Below are positions 6,569-13,091 of a DNA stretch of 14,441 nt, piece by piece (position 1 is the stretch's first letter; each line of letters opens with the position of its first letter). The notes below the pieces were generated by a model that did no database searches, was not told where the DNA came from, and saw only the letters and a list, made by a program, of their open reading frames with translations. The stretch comes from JANYGM01 sp043764015 (lineage in GTDB: Bacteria > Bacteroidota > Bacteroidia > Cytophagales > Thermonemataceae). Both the position numbers and the translations under genes were made by a program. The stretch is from positions 1-14,441 of the forward strand of contig JAYUKY010000048.1 of assembly GCA_043764015.1 (NCBI GenBank). Direction: 5' to 3'.

Positions 6569-7276
6569 TTACCTCATTGTATGAAAGACGTTTTGTACGT
6601 CATCATCATCATTAAATTTGTCAATAAGTTTTTCTACTTCTGCCATTTGTTCTGGTGTAAGCTCTTTTGTGTCGTGTGGCAAACGCTCAAATTCTGCTGA
6701 TTTTAGTTCACATTTTTTGTCTTCTAACGCTTTTTGGATTTTCCCGAAATCCTGAAAAGCACCATAAATCATTATTTCATCTTCATCAGCAAAAACTTCA
6801 TCAGCTCCAAAATCTATCAAATCAAGTTCCAATTCTTCTGCATCAAAAGTTGCTTTAGCTATTTTGAACACACATTTTCTCTCAAAAATAAAATCTAGTG
6901 AGCCTGTTGTGCCTAGCGTTCCGCCTCCACGCATAAAGTAACTACGTATGTTTGCGACTGTGCGAGTAGGGTTATCTGTGGCGGTTTCTATCAAAATAGC
7001 TATTCCATGAGGTCCGTAACCTTCATAAACTACCTCCTTGTAGTCTTCTTGCTCTTTTGAAGTAGCTTTTTTGATAGCTCTTTCTACATTTTCTTTGGGC
7101 ATATTAGCTGCTTTGGCATTGTTGATAAGCGCACGCAAACGAGAATTTGTATCAGGATTGCCGCCGCCACTTTTGACTGCCATTACTATATCTTTGCCTA
7201 TGCGAGTGAAAACCTTAGCCATTTGCCCCCAACGCTTAAATTTACGCTCTTTACGAAACTCAAATGCTCTTCCCAT
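6569..7276 (-). CDS. YebC/PmpR family translation or transcription regulator
   Basis: The 235-residue protein matches the YebC/TACO1 family at full length. The N-terminus has MGRAFEFRKERKFKRWGQMAK, followed by FTRIGKDIVMAVKSGG, NSRLRALINNAKAANMPK and NVERAIKK. The middle domain has VYEGYGPHGIAILIETATDN and RTVANIRSYFMRGGG, followed by the LGTTGSLDFIFERK stretch. Family members were first described as DNA-binding regulators, and more recent work links several to relief of ribosome stalling, so either role is possible. It stands first in a run yebC, coiled-coil, zapA, rny on the minus strand. A TATATTTG -7 box lies at 7374-7381, giving a leader of about 95 bases. Confidence 0.93.
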   Translation of the reverse strand: MGRAFEFRKERKFKRWGQMAKVFTRIGKDIVMAVKSGGGNPDTNSRLRALINNAKAANMPKENVERAIKKATSKEQEDYKEVVYEGYGPHGIAILIETATDNPTRTVANIRSYFMRGGGTLGTTGSLDFIFERKCVFKIAKATFDAEELELDLIDFGADEVFADEDEIMIYGAFQDFGKIQKALEDKKCELKSAEFERLPHDTKELTPEQMAEVEKLIDKFNDDDDVQNVFHTMR

Positions 7277-7373
7277 TATATTTTGATGCGGTTTTTTAGC
7301 TTATTTTTAATTTTGATAATTTTTTTCTGATACTAATTTTTGTAGCTTTAGGCATTAAAATTGCTTAATGATG

Positions 7374-7381
7374 CAAATATA
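7374..7381 (-). promoter_or_regulatory. Candidate promoter -7 box for yebC
   Basis: The minus strand reads TATATTTGCATCA across this point, matching TAnnTTTG and identical for 13 bases to the tRNA-Met promoter at 12733. No TTTG is found 19 bases upstream, so only the -7 half is supported. Confidence 0.45.
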
Positions 7382-7417
7382 CAAAAATAAATAAAAAATT
7401 TGTTGAAAATCAAGTTT

Positions 7418-7897
7418 TTATTCCGTTTTTGGAACTATTTTGTTTTTATTTTGTATTTCTGTAAGATTTTCTACTATTATTTTTGTCCAATTTGTATTTT
7501 CAAAATCAATAATTATTGTCTTGAAGCCATATTTTTCTCCTTCCATTTGCACGCCCAAAGAATCATCAATATGTACATCAATACCAAAAGCTGGTGGAAA
7601 TTTGGAACTATTTTTGGCAAGTCCTCTCACTTCTTTTTTATGTTTTTGCTGATTTATGATAAAATCTACACTCATTCCATAAGAAAAAAAGAATAAATTT
7701 ATCTTAAACTCACTCCTCATTGAAGTTGTATAAATATAAATTTGATGCCCATTTTGACGTAGTTCTTCAAATAGCTTTTTTGTGCCTAACCTCATTTTTT
7801 CAATTCCTAAAAATTTATGAAAAATCTTCTGTTTTTCTGTCAAAAATCTTTTTGTACTAGGAATAAGTGTATCATCAAGGTCAAAAGAAACTATCAT
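7418..7897 (-). CDS. HAD-superfamily hydrolase (probable small phosphatase)
   Basis: The 159-residue protein has the HAD core motifs. Motif I is FDLDDT (D6 nucleophile, D8, T10), motif II is IYTTS (T57/T58), a Lys-rich motif III candidate is KHKK (about 85-88), and motif IV is IDVHIDDS (D107, D111, D112). There is little room for a cap domain, so it resembles small cap-less HAD proteins that often act on exposed phosphates of larger substrates. The substrate cannot be deduced. It starts 28 bases after the Wzz-like gene on the same strand and is likely co-transcribed with it, hinting at a role near polysaccharide synthesis, but this is inference. The C-terminal tail (IQNKNKIVPKTE) is unstructured. 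Confidence 0.82.
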   Translation of the reverse strand: MIVSFDLDDTLIPSTKRFLTEKQKIFHKFLGIEKMRLGTKKLFEELRQNGHQIYIYTTSMRSEFKINLFFFSYGMSVDFIINQQKHKKEVRGLAKNSSKFPPAFGIDVHIDDSLGVQMEGEKYGFKTIIIDFENTNWTKIIVENLTEIQNKNKIVPKTE

Positions 7898-7925
7898 AAA
7901 ATATCAGTTTGAATTTAATTTACCG

Positions 7926-8741
7926 CTATTTATCTTTTAATTTTGCAAGCATTATCTTAATTTCTAGAATCATCACTAGCAACAACCAAGCAACGATTCC
8001 CAGCGCAATCCCTGCCAAAAGCATTGTAGAACGCTTGAAATTACTCGCTTTTTCTGCATAAGCAAAATTACTCACTATGTCTATGTCTTCTTTTTCCTCT
8101 AAATATTGCTTAATAAGGATTTGTTCATTAGCCAGTTTTAAACTTGATGTGTATAAATCACTTCCGACCATTACCATGCCAGATAGTTTTCCGCTTTCTA
8201 GAATATGCTTAAGTGTATCTAAACGGCTTAATTCCATGCCTAGTTTTGCTAATGCAATTTTTTTGCGCTTTATAGTAAGTTGCTTGATTTTTGTTGCATA
8301 CTTGTCATTTTGAAAGAAATTCACCAAATTTTGTTGCATTTTCTCATTAAAAATAGCCTTACTTTCTGCATCAACATTAACTAGCACAGTAAGACTGTCA
8401 GTTTGAAGTTTTATACTAATATCACTAAGACTTTCCGCTTCTTTGAGTGTTATGCCTAGTGCCTTGCTTACAAGTGTGTCTCTATCACTTTTTATAGATG
8501 CTGTCAGCGGAAATGCAATAGAAGAAAGCTCTCCAGTTGTCAAAAAACGAGGTTTAATGACCATTATACCTTTATATATGGGTAAAACTATCGTAAAAGA
8601 AAGTGTCAGAGCCACTATTACTGAAATAATCAAAAACAAAATAAGCCATTTTATACGTTTTTGAAGTGCATTTAATATATTTTTGAGCGTGCTTAATAAG
8701 TCCACCTCATCATTGAGGATTTCGTGTTGTTGGTTATCCAT
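7926..8741 (-). CDS. Wzz-like polysaccharide chain-length determinant protein
   Basis: The 271-residue protein has the Wzz topology: a short cytosolic N-terminus with DEVDLLSTLKNIL (residues 11-23), a first membrane helix (about 32-54), a periplasmic domain of about 180 residues with a helical middle part, and a second membrane helix (about 239-259) with a basic cytosolic tail. Such proteins set the length of O-antigen or capsule chains together with a Wzy polymerase. The usual proline-rich motif at the second helix is not obvious, and no tyrosine-kinase domain is fused. The divergent neighbour is GDP-mannose dehydratase, which supports a surface-glycan role. An alternative is a non-Wzz member of the same membrane fold. 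Confidence 0.75.
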   Translation of the reverse strand: MDNQQHEILNDEVDLLSTLKNILNALQKRIKWLILFLIISVIVALTLSFTIVLPIYKGIMVIKPRFLTTGELSSIAFPLTASIKSDRDTLVSKALGITLKEAESLSDISIKLQTDSLTVLVNVDAESKAIFNEKMQQNLVNFFQNDKYATKIKQLTIKRKKIALAKLGMELSRLDTLKHILESGKLSGMVMVGSDLYTSSLKLANEQILIKQYLEEKEDIDIVSNFAYAEKASNFKRSTMLLAGIALGIVAWLLLVMILEIKIMLAKLKDK

Positions 8742-8780
8742 TAGTAAGTTTAAAGCAATTTTCTAGATAAAATATTTCAG

Positions 8781-8788
8781 CAAAATTA
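8781..8788 (-). promoter_or_regulatory. Possible -7 box for the Wzz-like gene
   Basis: TAATTTTG on the minus strand fits TAnnTTTG about 40 bases before the start codon. No TTTG lies at the expected upstream distance. Confidence 0.3.
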
Positions 8789-8829
8789 AGGTATTTTTTC
8801 TTAAAATTTTATTTTTTCTTAAAAAAAGC

Positions 8830-8837
8830 TAAATTTG
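8830..8837 (+). promoter_or_regulatory. Possible -7 box for gmd
   Basis: TAAATTTG fits TAnnTTTG about 100 bases before the gmd start. The position of the upstream element reads TTTT rather than TTTG, so support is partial. Confidence 0.33.
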
Positions 8838-8893
8838 TCCTAAATTTATAATAAAATTATGCTGAATTTGTGAGAAATACCACATAAATAAGA

Positions 8894-8937
8894 TGTATTT
8901 AACTCACAATTCACAATTCACAATTCACAACTCAAAA
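8894..8937 (+). repeat. Heptamer repeat tract in the gmd leader
   Basis: The tract reads CTCACAA TTCACAA TTCACAA TTCACAA CTCAAAA and stops directly before the gmd ATG at 8939. The first 20 bases are identical to 6124-6143. It takes the place where a ribosome binding site would be expected, and no Shine-Dalgarno sequence is visible. Confidence 0.8.
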
Positions 8938-8938
8938 A

Positions 8939-10051
8939 ATGAAAGTCGCACTTATTACAGGAATTACAGGGCAAGATGGTGCTTATTTGGCACAACTTCT
9001 TTTAGACAAAGGTTATATGGTTCACGGCATAAAACGCCGTTCTTCACTTCTTAATACAGACCGTATTGATGGAATTTATCAAGACCCACACGAGAAAAAT
9101 GTCCGCTTTAAACTGCATTATGGCGACCTTTCAGACTCCACAAACATTATCCGTATCATACAAGAATGTCAGCCAGACGAAATTTATAACTTGGGCGCAA
9201 TGTCCCACGTAAAAGTTAGTTTTGATACACCAGAATATACTGCCAACGTGGACGGAATAGGCACTTTGCGTATTTTGGAAGCAGTACGCCTACTCGGAAT
9301 GATTGAAAAAACACGCATTTATCAAGCCTCTACATCAGAACTTTATGGACTTGTACAAGAAGTTCCACAATCTGAAAAAACGCCATTTTACCCACGTTCT
9401 CCGTATGCTGTGGCTAAAATGTATGGTTTTTGGATTACTGTAAACTACCGTGAAGCTTACAATATGTATGCCGTTAATGGCATTTTGTTTAACCACGAAA
9501 GTCCTTTGCGTGGTGAAACTTTCGTAACACGTAAAATCACTCGTGCAGTCGCTAGAATAGGGCTTGGTTTGCAGGAAAAAGTGTTTTTAGGCAATCTTGA
9601 TGCACAACGTGATTGGGGACACGCAAAAGATTATTGTGAGGCAATGTGGCTTATTTTGCAACAAGATAAGCCAGAAGATTATGTTATAGCAACAGGCGTT
9701 ACGACACGTGTGCGTGAGTTTGTGCGTATGGCGTTTGCCGAAATTGGCGCAGAAATTACGTTTAGCGGAGAAGGAATTGACGAAATTGGTGTAATCAGCA
9801 AGGTTACAAACCCTGATTTTAAACTGAAAGTAGGGCAGGAGGTCGTGGCTATTGACAAACGCTATTTCCGCCCAACAGAAGTAGAATTGCTTATTGGCGA
9901 CCCCACAAAAGCAAACAAACAACTTGGCTGGATTCCTAAATACACTCTTCCAATGCTTGTAAAAGAGATGGTTGCCGCTGATTTGGTGCTTTTCAAGCGT
10001 GACGAATACCTGCAAGCAGGCGGATACAAAACTTTTAATTATCACGAGTAA
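8939..10051 (+). CDS. gmd: GDP-mannose 4,6-dehydratase
   Basis: The 370-residue enzyme converts GDP-D-mannose to GDP-4-keto-6-deoxy-mannose, the precursor of GDP-fucose, GDP-rhamnose and related sugars for surface glycans. The extended SDR fold is clear: GITGQDG at 8-14 for NADP binding, GIKRRSS at 30-36, YGDLSD at 61-66, the active-site ASTSELYG at 130-137 (S131/T132, E134) and YPRSPYAVAK with Y156 and K160. NHESPLRGETFVTRKI (185-200) and RDWGHAKDY (224-232) are GMD-specific. Family members usually read GAQSHV; here it is GAMSHV (86-91), a small variation. Length and start are normal. No fucose synthase or other downstream enzyme follows, so the end sugar is unknown. It diverges from the Wzz-like gene and converges with the Lpt permease. 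Confidence 0.96.
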   Translation: MKVALITGITGQDGAYLAQLLLDKGYMVHGIKRRSSLLNTDRIDGIYQDPHEKNVRFKLHYGDLSDSTNIIRIIQECQPDEIYNLGAMSHVKVSFDTPEYTANVDGIGTLRILEAVRLLGMIEKTRIYQASTSELYGLVQEVPQSEKTPFYPRSPYAVAKMYGFWITVNYREAYNMYAVNGILFNHESPLRGETFVTRKITRAVARIGLGLQEKVFLGNLDAQRDWGHAKDYCEAMWLILQQDKPEDYVIATGVTTRVREFVRMAFAEIGAEITFSGEGIDEIGVISKVTNPDFKLKVGQEVVAIDKRYFRPTEVELLIGDPTKANKQLGWIPKYTLPMLVKEMVAADLVLFKRDEYLQAGGYKTFNYHE

Positions 10052-10102
10052 ATATCACTTAGCAACAAGTTGTAAATAATATCCTAATTTATTTTTTCTT
10101 AC

Positions 10103-10143
10103 CACTAAGAACATTAAGAAATAGACACTAAGTAGGCACTAAG
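10103..10143 (+). repeat. CACTAAG short repeats
   Basis: CACTAAG occurs at 10103, 10126 and 10137, with a variant CATTAAG at 10112. The spacing is 9-14 bases and irregular. It lies in the 186-base gap between two converging genes. Confidence 0.5.
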
Positions 10144-10180
10144 CAACATAAAGTTAGAAACTTATTTACAATGTGTTCCT

Positions 10181-10236
10181 TATCAATTACGAATTACGTT
10201 ATTTTGCGTAATTCGTAATTGATAATTCGTAATTTT
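10181..10236. repeat. Perfect 18-bp palindrome built from heptamer repeats; possible bidirectional terminator
   Basis: Bases 10181-10198 and 10207-10224 are exact reverse complements, with loop TTATTTTG. The right side is made of CGTAATT CGTAATT GATAATT CGTAATT in 7-base steps, then a T run that reaches the permease stop codon. It sits between converging gmd and permease genes, so it could stop transcription of gmd. Confidence 0.7.
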
Positions 10237-10237
10237 T

Positions 10238-12013
10238 TTATACTTTTTCTATTGATTTTTTCTTCTGAAAAAATAATTTTATTTTCCTAAAAATCTGTAT
10301 ATAAACATCTTTATCAAATACACGAGAGTCATTACGAGCCTGATTTAGTAAGAAAAGCCCAATAAGAAGGAGTATTGCATCTGCCATCCACATTCCTACC
10401 CAAATGGGGGTTACGCCTTCTTTACTCCACTTTTCACCAGTCATTGTAAGCACATAATATAAAATAAAAAAGAACACAGAAATAATTGTAGGAACTCCTA
10501 AGCCACCTTTTTTGATAATAGCACCCAATGGTGCACCAATCAAAAACATTAAAAAACACGCCAAAGCAACAGAATATTTGCGGTGAATTTCTATATCAAT
10601 CAAAGAAATTTCTTTTTGTGCTTCTACCAGACTTGCTTTTTTGGGCTGAAAAAAATTCCTAATATCACTTGCTTTTTGGTTGGCAGTATTAATAATTTCC
10701 ATTGTGTAAACACTATCAAAAGGCACTTTCCAAAGAGAATCTGCAAGTTTTGTTACTTTTATTTTAGAAATATCAGGAGAAATAAGTGCTGATTTTATAG
10801 AAATATTATTTAATTGGGGATTATTAGGCGGATTAGAAGCGTTGGGTGTATATTTTTGAGAAGTATCTTGCTCTTTGTTTTTTTGTTGATTTTTTTGCTG
10901 ATTTATGCTTATAATATCTTTTGGTGGATTTTTTGAATGATATTTATCCACATTATTTGTATCTTTTATAGCATTTCTTTGGTCAATATTTTTTTTGATG
11001 CTATCCCTTTTAATTATATTCCTGAAAAGACTATTTGATATTTTTTGAGAAGTATCTTGTTTTTCAGTTTTTTTTGTATTGGGAAGCTGGTCATAAGGAA
11101 TATAAGGGATATTTTTCTTTTCAGCATTAAAATATGTATGAAAAAAAGATACATCTCTAACATACATTTTTGTTTGTATGTCATATTTCTTGACCATAGA
11201 ATCCACGTCTTCGTGTAATTCATTATTATTTTTCATCATTCTATGGTACTGAAATGCACCCTCTCCAATGTCTTTTGCATCAAAAGAAGACATATCAAAA
11301 CGCATTTTAGCACGCTTAAATTCGTGTCTAGTGAGTTGTGCGGGCTTATCTGTGCCTTTTCCGTCTGTATAAATATTGCCTCTGTGTAAGTCCATTACCA
11401 AAAAATTGCCATCTTCTGTGGTGTACATCAGCCCAGAATCTGCCAAAATAACTTCTTTGTTGCCCACGTGTTCTGCGTGATTATAGATGGTCATTCCTTT
11501 AAGGGTTTTTCCATCAGGAAATTTTTTATCAACTTTAATGCTATAACCAGGCATTCCCGTATAAAAAGAGCCTTCTTTTAGGTTTAGAGCGGCTTTTGTA
11601 GTTCTGATGTTATAAAGTGTACTAAAAGCCTTCAAATTGGCAAATGGCACAACTCTATCACTAAACCAATACGTAAAAACAGACAAAAAAACAGACAAAA
11701 TGCCCAAAGGCAAAAGCACACGCATCAGGGAAATCCCCGCACTTTTGATGGCAGTAAGTTCAAAATGTTCGCCCAAATTCCCAAAAGTAATGAGGCAAGA
11801 AAGTAGCACTGCAAGCGGCAAAGCCATTGGCGTGAGTGTGAGAGAGAAAAACCCAATCATTTTCAAAAACACAAAAAGCCCTACATCTTTGCCAATAAAA
11901 TCCTCCACATAACTCAACATAAATTGTAGAAGTAACAAAAATACTACCACAAAATAAGTCAGAATAAGCGGACCTGTGAGCGCACCTAAAATAAGTTTAT
12001 CAATTTTTTTCAT
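10238..12013 (-). CDS. LptF/LptG-family permease with low-complexity insert
   Basis: The 591-residue protein has the YjgP/YjgQ (LptF/LptG) topology. Three N-terminal membrane segments (about 10-32, 50-76, 97-117) include LTPMALPLAVLLSCLITFG and ELTAIKSAGISLMRVL. A periplasmic jellyroll-like domain follows, and the C-terminal segments (about 482-503, 508-526, 541-558) include GAPLGAIIKKGGLGVP. In the Lpt system this permease pair, driven by LptB, extracts lipopolysaccharide from the inner membrane. LptF and LptG are usually around 360 residues in Proteobacteria and longer in Bacteroidota. The extra length here sits at about 310-415 and is Asn/Gln/Lys/Asp-rich, with a near-repeat EKQDTSQK / KEQDTSQK. 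Which of LptF or LptG it is cannot be decided. The START-like gene lies upstream on the same strand. Confidence 0.9.
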   Translation of the reverse strand: MKKIDKLILGALTGPLILTYFVVVFLLLLQFMLSYVEDFIGKDVGLFVFLKMIGFFSLTLTPMALPLAVLLSCLITFGNLGEHFELTAIKSAGISLMRVLLPLGILSVFLSVFTYWFSDRVVPFANLKAFSTLYNIRTTKAALNLKEGSFYTGMPGYSIKVDKKFPDGKTLKGMTIYNHAEHVGNKEVILADSGLMYTTEDGNFLVMDLHRGNIYTDGKGTDKPAQLTRHEFKRAKMRFDMSSFDAKDIGEGAFQYHRMMKNNNELHEDVDSMVKKYDIQTKMYVRDVSFFHTYFNAEKKNIPYIPYDQLPNTKKTEKQDTSQKISNSLFRNIIKRDSIKKNIDQRNAIKDTNNVDKYHSKNPPKDIISINQQKNQQKNKEQDTSQKYTPNASNPPNNPQLNNISIKSALISPDISKIKVTKLADSLWKVPFDSVYTMEIINTANQKASDIRNFFQPKKASLVEAQKEISLIDIEIHRKYSVALACFLMFLIGAPLGAIIKKGGLGVPTIISVFFFILYYVLTMTGEKWSKEGVTPIWVGMWMADAILLLIGLFLLNQARNDSRVFDKDVYIQIFRKIKLFFQKKKSIEKV

Positions 12014-12026
12014 AATCTTTCTGTGG

Positions 12027-12059
12027 CAAAAATATTGCCAGAAATTATTTTATCCCAAA
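12027..12059 (-). promoter_or_regulatory. Candidate promoter of the Lpt permease
   Basis: The minus strand has TTTG (12059-12056), 21 bases, then TATTTTTG (12034-12027), close to the Bacteroidota consensus. The predicted transcript start would be only about 7 bases before the ATG, giving a nearly leaderless message. Confidence 0.4.
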
Positions 12060-12075
12060 TCCCAAAGGGGACTTT
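12057..12075. repeat. AAATCCCAAAGGGGACTTT repeat, copy 1
   Basis: A short palindromic unit (TCCC/GGGA stem) in the gap between the permease and START-like genes. An almost identical unit lies at 12940-12957. Confidence 0.5.
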
Positions 12076-12098
12076 TTTAATAAAAATCATACATTAAA

Positions 12099-12127
12099 TT
12101 TCGTACTTCCAACTTCGTACCTCAAAA
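12099..12127 (-). repeat. Heptamer repeat tract abutting the START-like stop codon
   Basis: The plus strand reads TTCGTAC TTCCAAC TTCGTAC CTCAAAA and touches the stop codon at 12128. On the coding strand TTTTGAGGTACGAAGT follows the stop, matching the yebC 3' side for its first 14 bases. Confidence 0.72.
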
Positions 12128-12520
12128 CTAGCCTCCTATTCTTTCTTTGAGCGTATGCACAAGTCCGCCCCAAAGTTCTGTAAGTTCTTCTTTGTCGTCC
12201 ATTGAAGAGAAATCTGTTATTTTGAGGAAAGTAGAACCCGTTATTTCGTTGCTTTCAATTTTAAATTCAATAAAAGCGGGTTCAATTTCGTCTTCTTTGC
12301 TTTCTGGCAAAAACTCAAAACGTACAGATTTATTCAGCCGTTGGGAAGTAATACGCCCTTTATGAGATTCTTTGTCCCAAATAAAATCAAAATAATCACC
12401 AACAACTTTTACTTCTTCCGCAAACCAATCCGACAAACCAGAAGGGGAATGTAAGTAAGGATATATCATTTTGCAGGAAGCACGCACCTCGTACTCGCCC
12501 ACGAACTTGAATTTTTTCAT
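12128..12520 (-). CDS. START-like / SRPBCC (AHSA1-type) domain protein
   Basis: The 130-residue protein begins MKKFKFVGEYEVRASCKMIY, then YPYLHSPSGLSDWFAEEV (residues about 20-37), FDFIWDKESHKGRIT and VRFEFLPES, and ends with a long C-terminal helix LTELWGGLVHTLKERIGG. This is the helix-grip pattern of SRPBCC proteins related to the Aha1 C-terminal domain, and Bacteroidota often carry such a single-domain protein. These bind hydrophobic ligands or partner proteins; no ligand can be named. Start choice: M11 of the longer frame (12520) gives the family-like start; the Met just before it (12523) is equally possible. It is upstream of the Lpt permease on the same strand, with a 114-base repeat-containing gap. 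Confidence 0.8.
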   Translation of the reverse strand: MKKFKFVGEYEVRASCKMIYPYLHSPSGLSDWFAEEVKVVGDYFDFIWDKESHKGRITSQRLNKSVRFEFLPESKEDEIEPAFIEFKIESNEITGSTFLKITDFSSMDDKEELTELWGGLVHTLKERIGG

Positions 12521-12709
12521 CATAATAAGCAAAATATTTTCAATAAACAAGCAATATTTCTCAAAAAAGTTTTTGTATATTTTTCCTCCGAAATTATTGT
12601 AAAGTATTGTTTATTATTGGTTTATAAATTAAATTGAAGTTTTGCAGCATTTAGATTTTGTATTTTTTTGAAAATTATACAAATATTTGAACAAAATTAG
12701 CAGAAAAAA

Positions 12710-12740
12710 TTTGGTTTCCTAATTTTATTACGTATATTTG
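12710..12740 (+). promoter_or_regulatory. Bacteroidota-type promoter of tRNA-Met
   Basis: TTTG at 12710-12713, exactly 19 bases, then TATATTTG at 12733-12740 match the TTTG-N19-TAnnTTTG consensus of the Bacteroidota primary sigma factor. Transcription would start near 12746, leaving a roughly 45-base 5' leader with a hairpin. Confidence 0.8.
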
Positions 12741-12745
12741 CATCA

Positions 12746-12771
12746 CTGAAAACAACAACCAATGTTTTCAG
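12746..12771 (+). other. Hairpin in the tRNA 5' leader
   Basis: CTGAAAACA (12746-12754) pairs perfectly with TGTTTTCAG (12763-12771) around an 8-base loop. It begins at about the predicted transcript start and lies in the part to be removed from the tRNA precursor. Confidence 0.6.
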
Positions 12772-12792
12772 TAGCTTTACACTAGATTATAT

Positions 12793-12866
12793 GGCGAGGT
12801 AGCTCAGTTGGTTAGAGCACTGGATTCATAACCCAGAGGTCACGAGTTCAACTCTCGTTCTCGCTA
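12793..12866 (+). tRNA. tRNA-Met (CAT), elongator type
   Basis: The 74-base sequence folds as a cloverleaf. Acceptor GGCGAGG pairs with TCTCGCT (two G-T pairs), the D stem is GCTC/GAGC, and the anticodon arm CTGGA-TTCATAA-CCCAG has anticodon CAT with an A-C closing mismatch. The T arm is ACGAG-TTCAACT-CTCGT and the discriminator is A. CCA is not encoded (CAA follows), so it must be added. The anticodon stem lacks the GGG/CCC pairs of initiators and position 1 is paired, favouring an elongator. A tRNA-Ile with modified CAT is the alternative. Confidence 0.93.
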
Positions 12867-12886
12867 CAACAAACTTTACTAGAAAC

Positions 12887-12923
12887 AAAAAACCGTTAAA
12901 TTCAATCATTTAACGGTTTTTTT
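12887..12923 (+). terminator. Intrinsic terminator of tRNA-Met
   Basis: AACCGTTAAAT pairs with ATTTAACGGTT around a 5-6 base loop and is followed by a run of T. It lies about 20 bases after the tRNA. Confidence 0.88.
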
Positions 12924-12939
12924 GTGTTTATTAGCCCCT

Positions 12940-12957
12940 AAATCCCAAAGGGACTTT
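12940..12957. repeat. AAATCCCAAAGGGACTTT repeat, copy 2
   Basis: It differs from 12057-12075 by a single missing G. It lies just after the tRNA terminator, in non-coding sequence. Confidence 0.5.
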
Positions 12958-12980
12958 AATACAATGTCAAAAACTGCATT

Positions 12981-13014
12981 TTTTGGTATTAGGCGAGAAC
13001 ACCTAACACCAAAA
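12981..13014. other. 13-bp hairpin between two terminators
   Basis: TTTTGGTATTAGG (12981-12993) pairs with CCTAACACCAAAA (13002-13014) with one mismatch and an 8-base loop. It sits directly beside the second terminator stem, and together they could form two stacked hairpins. Confidence 0.55.
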
Positions 13015-13015
13015 G

Positions 13016-13047
13016 CCGTTAAATTTAATCATTTAACGGTGTTTTTG
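13016..13047 (-). terminator. Terminator shared by DUF1573 gene and plus-strand readthrough
   Basis: CCGTTAAAT (13016-13024) pairs with ATTTAACGG (13031-13039). The stem sequence is identical to that of the tRNA terminator, and the loops differ by one base. On the minus strand it follows the DUF1573 stop by about 50 bases and ends CTTTTGG; on the plus strand it ends TGTTTTTGTG. Confidence 0.7.
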
Positions 13048-13091
13048 TGTTGTTTTTTTGATTTTGAGTTGCAAATTGTATTAACTCACAA

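Noticed and set aside
12793..12866. Initiator tRNA
   Set aside because: The GGG/CCC anticodon-stem pairs and unpaired first position of initiators are absent.
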